Assembly (NCBI GenBank): GCA_964549495.1
Contig: CAZJWJ010000021.1
Coordinates: 1 to 63,068, forward strand
DNA length: 63,068 bases
Direction of reading: 5' to 3'
Source: JACKBJ01 sp964549495
GTDB lineage: Bacteria > Chloroflexota > Anaerolineae > Epilineales > Epilineaceae
Below the pieces are notes generated by a model, which worked only from the letters and a program-made list of their open reading frames with translations, did not search any database and had not been told where the DNA came from. Positions within the stretch are counted from its first letter, which is position 1; each line of letters begins with the position of its first letter. The translations under genes were made by a program, and so were the position numbers. This document shows, one piece after another, positions 7,660 to 15,198 of this stretch.

Positions 7660-8979
7660 ATGCTGCAATCGCTCAAGCAAGCCTTCGGACTACCGGACCT
7701 GCGGCGCAAGCTGCTCTACACGCTCGGGATCCTGGTCGTATTCCGCTTGGCGGCGCACGTCCCCGTGCCCGGCCTCGACCGAGCCGCGCTCCAGAGCTTC
7801 TTCCAGAGCGAGGGGGCGGGGGCGGATGCCGCGCGGTTGATCAACCTGCTCTCCGGTGGTGCGCTGGAGAACTTCTCGGTGGTCGCGATGGGGGTCTATC
7901 CCTACATCACCGCTTCCATCATCTTGCAGCTGATCACGCCGCTCGTCCCGGCCCTCGAGGAGTTGCAGAAAGAAGGCGAGTCCGGCCGCAACAAGATCAA
8001 CCTCTACACCTACTGGCTGACCATTCCACTGTCCTTGGTCCAGGCCGGGGCCCAGGTGGTCCTGCTCAACAGCCGCACCGCGGGTACGAACGCGCAGGTG
8101 CTCGAGTTCGGTGCGCAGTATCCGCTCAACACGATCACGGTCCTGTTGGCCTTGACGGCTGGTACGATGTTCGCCCTTTGGCTCGGCGAGCGGATCAGCG
8201 AGAAGGGCATCGGCAACGGCGTCTCGATCATCATCTTCGGTGGCATCATCACCATGGTGCCCCAGAATCTGCTCAACCTCTTGAGCAGCACGATCGGCCT
8301 CTTGATCGTGGTGATCATCACCATCTTTACCGTCGGTGCCATCGTGATCATCCAGGAAGGACATCGGCGGATCCCGGTGCAGTATGGGCGGCGGGTGCGC
8401 GGTACGCGGGTCTACGGCGGCCAGTCGACCTACATCCCCTTGCGCGTCAACTCCGCCGGCATGATCCCGCTGATCTTCGCCAACGCGTTGATGATCTTCC
8501 CGGCCATGATCGGAGGCCTGTTGGCCACCGTCCAGCAGGCGAACCTGACCTGGCTGCGAGATCTGGGTGACTCCTTGGTCGTGTGGTTCAACCCGGGCAC
8601 CTCGGCCCTCTACTACCTGTTCTACTTCTTCATGGTGGTGGGCTTCACCTTCTTCTACACCGATGTCGTCTTCCGCCAGCAGAGCCTCCACGAGACCCTG
8701 CAGCGCAATGGCGGCTTCGTGCCCGGCATCCGGCCCGGCAAGCGCACCGAGGACTATCTGACCGGCGTCATGCACCGCATCACACTGGTCGGCGCGGTCT
8801 TCCTGGGTCTGGTGGCGGTCTTGCCCTTCTTCGTCAGTCAGATTACCGGACAACAGGCCAATACGGCCTTGATCATCGACTCGACCGGGCTCTTGATCGT
8901 GGTCGGCGTCGTCCTCGATACGATCAAGCAACTCGAGGCGCAGCTCTTGATGCGCCACTACGAGGGATTCATCAAATAG
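7660..8979 (+). CDS. secY: Preprotein translocase channel subunit SecY
   Basis: SecY is the pore of the Sec translocon and handles both signal-peptide export and membrane insertion. The 439 residues give the expected ten transmembrane helices. Recognisable signatures are VPVPGLDRAAL after TM1, the GVYPYITASIILQLITPLVP plug/TM2 segment and the cytoplasmic loop QYGRRVRGTRVYGGQSTYIP that contacts SecA and the ribosome. It lies at the end of the spc part. After its stop, adk, map and infA are absent, and rpmJ comes next after 142 bases. Confidence 0.98.
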   Translation: MLQSLKQAFGLPDLRRKLLYTLGILVVFRLAAHVPVPGLDRAALQSFFQSEGAGADAARLINLLSGGALENFSVVAMGVYPYITASIILQLITPLVPALEELQKEGESGRNKINLYTYWLTIPLSLVQAGAQVVLLNSRTAGTNAQVLEFGAQYPLNTITVLLALTAGTMFALWLGERISEKGIGNGVSIIIFGGIITMVPQNLLNLLSSTIGLLIVVIITIFTVGAIVIIQEGHRRIPVQYGRRVRGTRVYGGQSTYIPLRVNSAGMIPLIFANALMIFPAMIGGLLATVQQANLTWLRDLGDSLVVWFNPGTSALYYLFYFFMVVGFTFFYTDVVFRQQSLHETLQRNGGFVPGIRPGKRTEDYLTGVMHRITLVGAVFLGLVAVLPFFVSQITGQQANTALIIDSTGLLIVVGVVLDTIKQLEAQLLMRHYEGFIK

Positions 8980-9027
8980 GATCCGCGGCCGCGAGGCGGG
9001 AATTGGCAGAAAGCAGCGACCGAAGGA

Positions 9028-9056
9028 TTGACGGAATGCTGCCCGCATGCTAAGCT
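9028..9056 (+). promoter_or_regulatory. Promoter for rpmJ-rpsM-rpsK-rpoA-rplQ
   Basis: TTGACG at 9028-9033, a 17-base spacer, and TAAGCT at 9051-9056 preceded by TGC (extended -10). The predicted start near 9063 leaves a leader of about 59 nt before the rpmJ ATG. The -10 is weak but the geometry fits the other promoters in the window. It would uncouple the alpha operon from the spc operon. Confidence 0.55.
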
Positions 9057-9064
9057 CTCCTTTC

Positions 9065-9101
9065 GGCCTGCGGCTGAACTGGCAGGCCCTAAGGGCTTGC
9101 C
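9065..9101 (+). promoter_or_regulatory. Leader with two mutually exclusive hairpins before rpmJ
   Basis: GGCCTGC (9065-9071) can pair with GCAGGCC (9082-9088). Alternatively GGCAGGCCC (9081-9089) pairs with GGGCTTGCC (9093-9101) around a TAA loop, with one G-U pair. The shared segment cannot do both, which is how ribosomal-protein autoregulatory leaders often work. No family match is claimed. Confidence 0.45.
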
Positions 9102-9121
9102 CGAACGTGAAGGGGTGTGAC

Positions 9122-9235
9122 ATGAAGGTTCGACCGAGCGTCAAGCGCCGCTGTGAGAAGTGCAAGGTCGTACGCCGGCGAGGCCGCGTGTACATCATCT
9201 GCGAGAACCCGAAGCACAAGCAGCGACAGGGCTAG
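9122..9235 (+). CDS. rpmJ: 50S ribosomal protein L36
   Basis: L36 is the smallest large-subunit protein and is zinc-binding in this form. It has 37 residues (MKVRPSVKRRCEKCKVVRRR onward), with ligands C11, C14, C27 and H32. ATG 9122 was chosen because it gives the exact family start and follows GAAGGGG; longer in-frame starts upstream have no homology. rpsM follows after 13 bases. Confidence 0.97.
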   Translation: MKVRPSVKRRCEKCKVVRRRGRVYIICENPKHKQRQG

Positions 9236-9248
9236 GAGGCAATCCACG

Positions 9249-9626
9249 ATGGCACGTATCGCTGGCGTCGACTTACCGCGCGAGAAGCGGGCGGTGGTCG
9301 CGCTGACCTACATTTACGGAATCGGTGATTCCTCCAGTCGCAGCATCCTCGCGGCGACGGGCATTCCCGAGAGCACCAAGATCAGCGAGTTGACGGACGA
9401 GGAGTTGCGCGTGCTGCGCGCGCACATCGACGAGAACCAGCTGGTCGAGGGCGATCTCCGTCGCGAGATCCAGCAGAACATCAAGCGCCTGCAGGAGATC
9501 GGCTGCTATCGCGGCATCCGGCATCGGCGTCGGTTGCCCGTGCGCGGTCAGCGCACGCGCACCAACGCCCGCACCCTGCGCGGGGCGCGCAAGACGGTGG
9601 CCGGGCGACGGCGAACCGGCAAGTAA
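9249..9626 (+). CDS. rpsM: 30S ribosomal protein S13
   Basis: S13 contacts the P-site tRNA and forms intersubunit bridges with L5. ATG 9249 gives a 125-residue protein beginning MARIAGVDLPREKRAVVAL, with the family TYIYGIGDSSSRSIL and the C-terminal RGQRTRTNARTLRG. TAGGAGG lies just upstream. The gene ends in TAA. Confidence 0.97.
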   Translation: MARIAGVDLPREKRAVVALTYIYGIGDSSSRSILAATGIPESTKISELTDEELRVLRAHIDENQLVEGDLRREIQQNIKRLQEIGCYRGIRHRRRLPVRGQRTRTNARTLRGARKTVAGRRRTGK

Positions 9627-9677
9627 TCAGGCTCGGGCAAGAGCTAGGCAAGGCTTCGGCCGAGGAGGACGCCAAGT

Positions 9678-10082
9678 ATGGCGCGACGCAAGACGGCCAC
9701 CGCGCGACGTGGCTCGCGCAGGACGGTCAAGAAGAACGTGCCCCACGGGCATGCGCATATCAACGCCACCTTCAACAACACCATCATCAGCATCACCGAT
9801 CCCACCGGTGCCGTGGTCACCTGGGCCAGCGCGGGGACCTCGGGATTCAAGGGTTCGCGCAAGAGCACGCCCTACGCGGCGCAGTTGGCGGGCGAGTCGG
9901 CTGCCCGTGCCGCCCAGGATCACGGCATGCGCGAGGTCGATGTCTTCATCAAGGGCCCCGGTCCCGGTCGCGATGCCGCCATCCGCGCCATCCAGCAAGG
10001 CGGGCTGACGGTCAAGTCGATCACGGACGTCACGCCCATTCCACACAACGGTTGTCGTCCCCGGAAGAAGCGCCGGGTCTGA
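9678..10082 (+). CDS. rpsK: 30S ribosomal protein S11
   Basis: S11 forms part of the platform near the E site. The 134 residues include the signatures GHAHINATFNNTIISITDP and FKGSRKSTPYAAQLAGE, and the C-terminal DVTPIPHNGCRPRKKRRV. GGCCGAGGAGG precedes ATG 9678. Downstream comes rpoA directly; rpsD, often found here, is absent. Confidence 0.98.
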   Translation: MARRKTATARRGSRRTVKKNVPHGHAHINATFNNTIISITDPTGAVVTWASAGTSGFKGSRKSTPYAAQLAGESAARAAQDHGMREVDVFIKGPGPGRDAAIRAIQQGGLTVKSITDVTPIPHNGCRPRKKRRV

Positions 10083-10118
10083 TGCACCGAGCTTTCGAGG
10101 ATACAGAGAGGTAGGTTC

Positions 10119-11102
10119 TTGGATACGATCCAGACACAAACCCTCGATCGCACGCGCATCGAGGTCGAACGCGCAACCGAGCAGTACGCCAAGATCGTCA
10201 TCGGACCCTTGGAAGGGGGCTACGGCACGACCCTGGGCAATGCCCTGCGGCGCGTCTTGCTCTCGAGCCTGGGCGGCGCGGCGATCACCAGCATCAAGGT
10301 CGCCGACGTCTACCACGAGTTCTCGGTCATTCCGAACGTGCGCGAGGATACCACGCGCCTGCTGCTCAATCTCAAGCAGGTGCGCTTCCGCCCGGTCGAG
10401 GAGAGCAGCGAGACCGAGTGGCGTATCGGACTGGTCGCCTCGGGCGAGGGGCTGGTCACGGCCGCCGACTTGCAGGTCCCGCCAGATCTCGAGGTGATCA
10501 ATCCCGAGCAGCCCATCCTGACCATGGACTCCCACGAGGCCGACGTGCAGATGGAGTTGGTGGTCGCCACCGGCCATGGCTATTCGCCGGCCGACGATCG
10601 CGGCAAGCTGTCCATCGGCGAGTTGCCGGTGGATGCCATCTTCAGCCCCATCCGCCGCGTGTCTTTCCATGTGCGCAAGACGCGCGTGGGCCGGCTGTCC
10701 GACTTCGACAGCCTGACGATGGAGATCTGGACCGACGGCAGCGTGGCACCCGAGAACGCCCTGTCCGAAGCGGCCCGGATCCTGGCGGACCGCTTCGGCT
10801 TCCTGGCCGGTTACGACGCCGAAGAGGTCGATGCGCCGGAAGAGGATGCCGATGGCATCCCGACCCCGGTCTACGAGACGGCGATCGAGGAGCTGGATCT
10901 CTCGGTCCGCGCTTACAACTGCCTCAAGCGCGCCGGCCTCACCCGCGTGGGCGAGATCCTGGAGCGGATGGCACAGGGCGACGACGAGATGCTGGTCATC
11001 CGCAACTTCGGGCAGAAGTCGCTCGATGAGCTCAAGGACGCGCTGATGGCCAAGGGCTTCAGCGAGTACCTGCAGACCGCCGAAGACGGCGAGGAGGACT
11101 GA
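10119..11102 (+). CDS. rpoA: RNA polymerase alpha subunit
   Basis: Alpha dimerises to nucleate RNA polymerase assembly, and its C-terminal domain binds UP elements and activators. The start is TTG 10119, preceded by GAGAGGTAGG; no ATG fits the family N-terminus. Residues 1 to about 230 form the N-terminal domain (GPLEGGYGTTLGNALRRVLL). An acidic linker with EEVDAPEEDADG leads to the C-terminal helix-hairpin domain (LDLSVRAYNCLKRAGLTRVG). The 327-residue length is standard. Confidence 0.98.
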   Translation: MDTIQTQTLDRTRIEVERATEQYAKIVIGPLEGGYGTTLGNALRRVLLSSLGGAAITSIKVADVYHEFSVIPNVREDTTRLLLNLKQVRFRPVEESSETEWRIGLVASGEGLVTAADLQVPPDLEVINPEQPILTMDSHEADVQMELVVATGHGYSPADDRGKLSIGELPVDAIFSPIRRVSFHVRKTRVGRLSDFDSLTMEIWTDGSVAPENALSEAARILADRFGFLAGYDAEEVDAPEEDADGIPTPVYETAIEELDLSVRAYNCLKRAGLTRVGEILERMAQGDDEMLVIRNFGQKSLDELKDALMAKGFSEYLQTAEDGEED

Positions 11103-11107
11103 GAGCC

Positions 11108-11461
11108 GTGGGACACGCGAAGGCGGGCCGCAAGCTCGGGCGCAAGAGCGCACACCGGCGGGCCCTGTTCCGCAACCTGATGACGGAGCTCTTCCGGCAC
11201 GAGCGGATCAAGACCACCGAGGCCAAGGCCAAGGCCGTTCGCGGCGAGGCCGAGAAGATGATCCGCCTGGCCAGCAAGGGCGATCTGCACAGCCGGCGAC
11301 GCATCATGCAAGAGATCCACGACAAGGCCATCGTCGACAAGTTGATCCACGTGCTCGGCCCGGACATGGCCGAGCGCGACGGCGGCTACACGCGCATCAT
11401 CAAGCTCGGTGCCCGGGCGGGTGACGCGGCGCCGATGGTCTATCTGGAGTTGGTCGAGTAG
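11108..11461 (+). CDS. rplQ: 50S ribosomal protein L17
   Basis: L17 sits near the tunnel exit. The GTG start at 11108 is 5 bases after the rpoA stop and gives MGHAKAGRKLGRKSAHRRAL, the family start. The segment LMTELFRHERIKTTEAKAKA is diagnostic. The 117-residue length is normal. Coupling to rpoA is likely, with GGCGAGGAGG inside the rpoA end as ribosome-binding site. Confidence 0.97.
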   Translation: MGHAKAGRKLGRKSAHRRALFRNLMTELFRHERIKTTEAKAKAVRGEAEKMIRLASKGDLHSRRRIMQEIHDKAIVDKLIHVLGPDMAERDGGYTRIIKLGARAGDAAPMVYLELVE

Positions 11462-11488
11462 CGAGCAGTACCCGAGAGGGGCTCGAGG

Positions 11489-12322
11489 ATGGGCCGATCG
11501 GAGGCACCGTCCGCTGGGCGGCGGCTTCGGGCCACGGTCGAATACGATGGAACGGACTTTTCCGGCTGGCAACGCCAGCCAGATCAGCGAACGGTCCAAG
11601 CGACGATCGAGACGGCCTTGTCGAGCCTCGAAGGTGATGGGGTCCGGGTGGTGGCTGCCGGCAGGACGGATACCGGCGTGCATGCCAGCGGGCAGGTGGT
11701 GCACTTTGACACACAATGGGCGCGCGGGTTGGACGAGCTCCTGCGTGCGGCCAACGCGGTATTGCCGCGGGACGTCGCGCTGCGCGATCTCGGACCGGCG
11801 CCGGAGGGCTTTCATGCCCGCCACAGCGCCATCGCGCGCGCCTATCGCTATACGCTCTGGGTCGGACCGGTCCGCTCGCCGCTCGAGCGGAGGTGGTCGT
11901 TGCACCTTCCCCAGTCGCTGGACCTGCCGGCGATGGACGAAGCCGCGGGCCACTTCGAGGGCCTGCACGACTTTGCCGCCTTCGGCAAGCCGATGCGGCC
12001 GGGCGGGGTGACCTTGCGGCGCGTGGATCGTGTGCGCGTGCTGCGGCAAGATCCCTTCGTCCGGATCGAGGTGGAGGGCAATGCCTTTCTGCGCCACATG
12101 GTGCGGCGAATGGTCGGTGTGTTGATCGACGTCGGTCGTGGGCACAGCCAGCCCGGAGCGATAGCCAGCGCCCTAGCCGGCGACGCGGCATCCGTGAAAC
12201 CACGGCGCGTGCCGGCCCAGGGCCTGGTGTTGACGGCGGTGCGATATCCGCCGGACGAGAAGATCCAGCCCCGCAGACCCGCGGGAAGAGACGAGGGAGA
12301 GACAAGCCGTGAAGACCTATAG
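11489..12322 (+). CDS. truA: tRNA pseudouridine(38-40) synthase TruA
   Basis: TruA converts uridine to pseudouridine at positions 38-40 of the anticodon arm. The catalytic aspartate is D61 within GRTDTGVHASGQVVHFD. Other family segments are YDGTDFSGWQRQP near the N-terminus and NAFLRHMVRRMVGVLIDVG toward the end. The 277-residue protein has a short variable C-terminal tail. The 3' end overlaps the GTG start of rplM by 14 bases. rplQ-truA-rplM-rpsI is a common bacterial order. Confidence 0.96.
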   Translation: MGRSEAPSAGRRLRATVEYDGTDFSGWQRQPDQRTVQATIETALSSLEGDGVRVVAAGRTDTGVHASGQVVHFDTQWARGLDELLRAANAVLPRDVALRDLGPAPEGFHARHSAIARAYRYTLWVGPVRSPLERRWSLHLPQSLDLPAMDEAAGHFEGLHDFAAFGKPMRPGGVTLRRVDRVRVLRQDPFVRIEVEGNAFLRHMVRRMVGVLIDVGRGHSQPGAIASALAGDAASVKPRRVPAQGLVLTAVRYPPDEKIQPRRPAGRDEGETSREDL

Positions 12323-12779
12323 CCCCAAGCGGGACGAGGCCGAGCGAGCGTGGTGGGTCATCGACGCCGAGGACATGATCCTCGGGCGGCTGGCCTCGCG
12401 CGCCTCGACCCTCCTGCGCGGCAAGCACAAGCCGACCTTCGCGCCCCATGTCGACATGGGCGACTACGTGGTCGTGATCAATGCCGACAAGGTCGCGGTG
12501 ACCGGCCGGCGTCTGGAACAGAAGACCTACTACCGCCACTCCGGCTACCCCGGCGGGATTCGGGACGAGACCCTGGCCGAACTGCTCGCGCGGCGGCCCG
12601 AGCGGGTCATCCGCCTGGCGGTGCGAGGGATGTTGCCCCGCAACCGCATGGGCCGGCAGATGATCTCCAAGCTCAAGGTCTATGCCGGATCGGAGCATCC
12701 CCATGACAACCACCGACCGCAGCGGCTCGATCTGGAGGCCTGGCCGGCCGTCCGCGCGGTCGAGCCGGCCGAGTCTTGA
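12309..12779 (+). CDS. rplM: 50S ribosomal protein L13
   Basis: L13 is an early-assembly protein of the large subunit. GTG 12309 gives MKTYSPKRDEAERAWWVIDA, the expected start, and the GAGGGAGAGAC before it lies inside truA. Family segments ILGRLASRASTLLRGKHKP, YRHSGYPGGI and the AVRGMLPRNRMGRQM block are present. The 156-residue length is slightly longer than E. coli because of the C-terminal tail. Confidence 0.97.
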   Translation: MKTYSPKRDEAERAWWVIDAEDMILGRLASRASTLLRGKHKPTFAPHVDMGDYVVVINADKVAVTGRRLEQKTYYRHSGYPGGIRDETLAELLARRPERVIRLAVRGMLPRNRMGRQMISKLKVYAGSEHPHDNHRPQRLDLEAWPAVRAVEPAES

Positions 12780-12807
12780 ACGCGGCTGACGAGGAGTTGA
12801 TGATCTC

Positions 12808-13200
12808 ATGAGCGACGGCACGTTTCATTACGGAGTTGGGCGCCGCAAGACGTCCAGCGCCCAGGTGCGCTTCTACCCCAGCGGTTCGGGCGCCATCGTC
12901 GTCAACGGCAAGCCCTACGACGAGTTCTTCCCGCGCTTGCGCGACCAGAAGTCGGTCCGCGGCCCGCTCGAGGCCTGTGGCGTCGAGGGTTCGGTGACCG
13001 TGGTCGTCTTGGGCGGCGGCATCACCGGGCAGGCCGGTGCGGTGATGCAAGGGCTGGCCCGCGCCTTGGTCGAGTACGATCCGGAGCTGCGCAATGCGCT
13101 GCGACCGGGGGGCTACCTGACCCGCGATCCGCGCGAGAAAGAGCGCAAGAAGCCCGGCCTCAAGCGCGCTCGCAAGGCTCCGCAGTACACGAAGCGCTAG
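12808..13200 (+). CDS. rpsI: 30S ribosomal protein S9
   Basis: S9 reaches toward the P-site tRNA with its basic C-terminal tail. The 130 residues contain YGVGRRKTSSAQVRFYPSGS near the start and end in RARKAPQYTKR, the conserved tail. GACGAGGAG lies upstream of ATG 12808. It is the last gene of the ribosomal cluster and is followed by strong hairpins. Confidence 0.98.
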   Translation: MSDGTFHYGVGRRKTSSAQVRFYPSGSGAIVVNGKPYDEFFPRLRDQKSVRGPLEACGVEGSVTVVVLGGGITGQAGAVMQGLARALVEYDPELRNALRPGGYLTRDPREKERKKPGLKRARKAPQYTKR

Positions 13201-13219
13201 ATCTAGACGCGACGTTTCG

Positions 13220-13239
13220 AGCCGATCCGCGGATCGGCT
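13220..13239. terminator. Palindromic hairpin after rpsI
   Basis: A perfect 20-base palindrome (AGCCGATCCGCGGATCGGCT) lies 20 bases after the rpsI stop. It has no clear T tract and may act together with the stronger hairpin next to it. Confidence 0.4.
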
Positions 13240-13250
13240 TCGAGTCGAGG

Positions 13251-13295
13251 AAGCGTTCGGCCGCATCCGGTGTTCCTGGATGGGGCCGAACGCTT
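13251..13295. terminator. Bidirectional terminator between rpsI and tlyA
   Basis: AAGCGTTCGGCC (13251-13262) pairs perfectly with GGCCGAACGCTT (13284-13295), and an inner CATCC/GGATG stem extends it. CTTT on the + strand and GG-AAAG symmetry on the other strand fit a terminator serving the convergent rpsI and tlyA genes. Confidence 0.8.
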
Positions 13296-13319
13296 TCCAT
13301 GTGTTGGGGGCAGGTGGCG

Positions 13320-14144
13320 CTAGGGACTCGAGGGGAGTGGGGGGAGTCCGGCGGTGGTGAGTGCGGTGGCGATGCGGTCGCTTGGGGAGGAGTCGGATTC
13401 GCGCGAGGTGGGGGGCGCGGGAGTGAGGAGAGCCAGGAACTCGCGGTTGCCGGCGCTGCCGGTGATCGGGGAGGCGATGGCGGCGGAGGCGTGCCAGCCC
13501 TGGGTTTCGGCCCAGCGGAGGATGGAGGCGAGGACGCGGGCGTGCACCTCGGGCTCGCGGACGATGCCGCCCTTGCCGACCTGGTCGCGGCCGGCCTCGA
13601 ATTGGGGTTTGACCAGGGCGATGATCGGGGCCCGATCGGTGAGGCGGGGGAAGACGGCCGGCAGGACGAGGCGCAGGGAGATGAAGGAGACGTCGACCAC
13701 CGCCAGTTCGATGGGCTCGGGGAGCTCGGGGAGGCGGCGGATGTCCTGGCGCTCGAGGTTGACCACCCGTGGATCTTGGCGCAGCGGCCAGGCCAGCTGG
13801 GCGCGGCCGACGTCTACGGCGTAGACGCGGTGGGCGCCCCGCTGGAGCAGGCAGTCGGTGAAGCCGCCGGTGGAGGCTCCGACGTCGAGGCAGATCCGAC
13901 CGGCCGGGTCGATGTCGAAGGCGTCGAGGGCCGCGGCCAGCTTGCCGCCGGCGCGGCCGACGTAGGGCAGTCGCTCGCGCAGTTCGATCCGGGCCGATCG
14001 GGGAACCGACATGCCGGGCTTGTCGAAGACCTGGCCATCGACACGCACCTCGCCAGCCCGGATCAGGGCCTGCGCGCGGTTGCGCGATGCGCAGAGCCCG
14101 CGCTCGACCAGCAGGAGGTCGAGGCGCTGCTTGGACGCGCTCAT
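13320..14144 (-). CDS. tlyA: TlyA-type S4/FtsJ rRNA 2'-O-methyltransferase
   Basis: TlyA proteins methylate ribose 2'-OH groups of cytidines in 16S and/or 23S rRNA. An S4 RNA-binding domain comes first (RLDLLLVERGLCASRNRAQA, RAGEVRVDG), then an FtsJ-like methyltransferase domain with SAM motif CLDVGASTGGFTDCLLQRGA. The likely catalytic residues are the K of RAGGKLAAALD, the D of VVDVSFISL and the K of ALVKPQFEAGR. I chose ATG 14144 because the S4 domain starts there; a 13-residue extension to 14183 would run into the divergent ubiA promoter. It is convergent with rpsI. Confidence 0.92.
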   Translation of the reverse strand: MSASKQRLDLLLVERGLCASRNRAQALIRAGEVRVDGQVFDKPGMSVPRSARIELRERLPYVGRAGGKLAAALDAFDIDPAGRICLDVGASTGGFTDCLLQRGAHRVYAVDVGRAQLAWPLRQDPRVVNLERQDIRRLPELPEPIELAVVDVSFISLRLVLPAVFPRLTDRAPIIALVKPQFEAGRDQVGKGGIVREPEVHARVLASILRWAETQGWHASAAIASPITGSAGNREFLALLTPAPPTSRESDSSPSDRIATALTTAGLPPLPSSP

Positions 14145-14173
14145 CGGGTAGCCGGCCGGTGGCGATCGGACGG

Positions 14174-14202
14174 TTGACCGCATGGGGGTCGCGACCTAGA
14201 AT
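14174..14202 (+). promoter_or_regulatory. Promoter for the UbiA-family gene, near-leaderless
   Basis: TTGACC at 14174-14179, a 17-base spacer, TAGAAT at 14197-14202. The predicted start at about 14209 is two bases before GTG 14211, so the mRNA would have essentially no leader and no Shine-Dalgarno. The same boxes and spacing occur before def. Confidence 0.7.
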
Positions 14203-14210
14203 CTCGCGCC

Positions 14211-15143
14211 GTGAGCACCCCCCCGAACTCCTCGCGCTCGAAACCCCGGGCCCTTCTGGCTGCCATGCGGCCGCGGCAGTGGTTCAAGAACCTCTGGGTC
14301 CTGGCGGCGGTGGTGCTGACCGGAGGCTTGAGCGACTGGCGCCTCAGCCGGGATGCGCTCTTGACCCTGGCCTGCTTCTGCGCCATCTCCAGCGCCATCT
14401 ACCTGCTCAACGACTGCTTGGACGTAGAGAGCGATCGCAAGCATCCGACCAAGCGCCGCCGGCCGCTGGCCGCCGGCGAGATCTCGGCGGCCGAGGCGCT
14501 GGCGCTGGCTCTGCTGCTGGTGATCGCCGGCATCGGCGGCGCCTTCCTGGTCGTGGGTCCGTCGGAGGGATTCTGGTCGGTAGGCTGGGTGCTTGTGGCC
14601 TACCTGGGCCTGCAGTTGGCCTACAACTTCTTGCTCAAGCAGATGATCATCGTCGACGTGATGGCCATCGCCGGCGGCTTCGTGCTGCGGGTGCTGGCCG
14701 GCGGCGCGGCCATCGATGTGGCGATCTCGCCCTACCTCTATCTGTCGACCATTTTTCTGGCGCTCTTCCAGGGCTTCGCCAAGCGGCGTCAGGAACTGCA
14801 GGCCCTAGCCGAGCAGGCCGGTGAGCATCGCCAGAGCCTGGACGATTATACCATCGGCCTCTTGGACACCTTCCTGAACATCTCGGCCACGGCGACCATC
14901 GTCACCTACTGCCTCTACGCGGTGACCACGCCCTTCCGGCCCGACTACGTCTCGCCGAACCTGCTGCTCTTCACCGTGCCCTTCGTGCTCTACGCGGTCT
15001 TCCGCTACCTCTACCTGGTGCGGGTGCGGGGCATGGGGGGCGCGCCGGAGGAGATCCTGCTCGGGGATCGGCTCTTCCTACTCGATGTCCTGGCTTGGGG
15101 GCTGAGCCTGCTCTTGATCCTTTACGGTGCCAAGACGATCTAG
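14211..15143 (+). CDS. UbiA-family decaprenyl-phosphate phosphoribosyltransferase-like protein
   Basis: UbiA-family enzymes move prenyl or polyprenyl-phosphate groups in the membrane. This 310-residue protein has about nine transmembrane segments. Its first aspartate-rich motif (YLLNDCLDVESDRKHPTKRR, then RPLAAGEIS) is the pattern of the DPPR synthase branch, which transfers phosphoribose from PRPP to a polyprenyl phosphate. The second motif region includes GFAKRRQELQ. The start is GTG 14211, right after a consensus promoter. An arabinose-donor pathway is not visible nearby, so the exact substrate is inferred. Confidence 0.85.
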   Translation: MSTPPNSSRSKPRALLAAMRPRQWFKNLWVLAAVVLTGGLSDWRLSRDALLTLACFCAISSAIYLLNDCLDVESDRKHPTKRRRPLAAGEISAAEALALALLLVIAGIGGAFLVVGPSEGFWSVGWVLVAYLGLQLAYNFLLKQMIIVDVMAIAGGFVLRVLAGGAAIDVAISPYLYLSTIFLALFQGFAKRRQELQALAEQAGEHRQSLDDYTIGLLDTFLNISATATIVTYCLYAVTTPFRPDYVSPNLLLFTVPFVLYAVFRYLYLVRVRGMGGAPEEILLGDRLFLLDVLAWGLSLLLILYGAKTI

Positions 15144-15198
15144 GGGACCGAGGGAGGCAGCGGCGTTCGAGTCGGGCGTCTCGTTGCTGGACGAGCCC

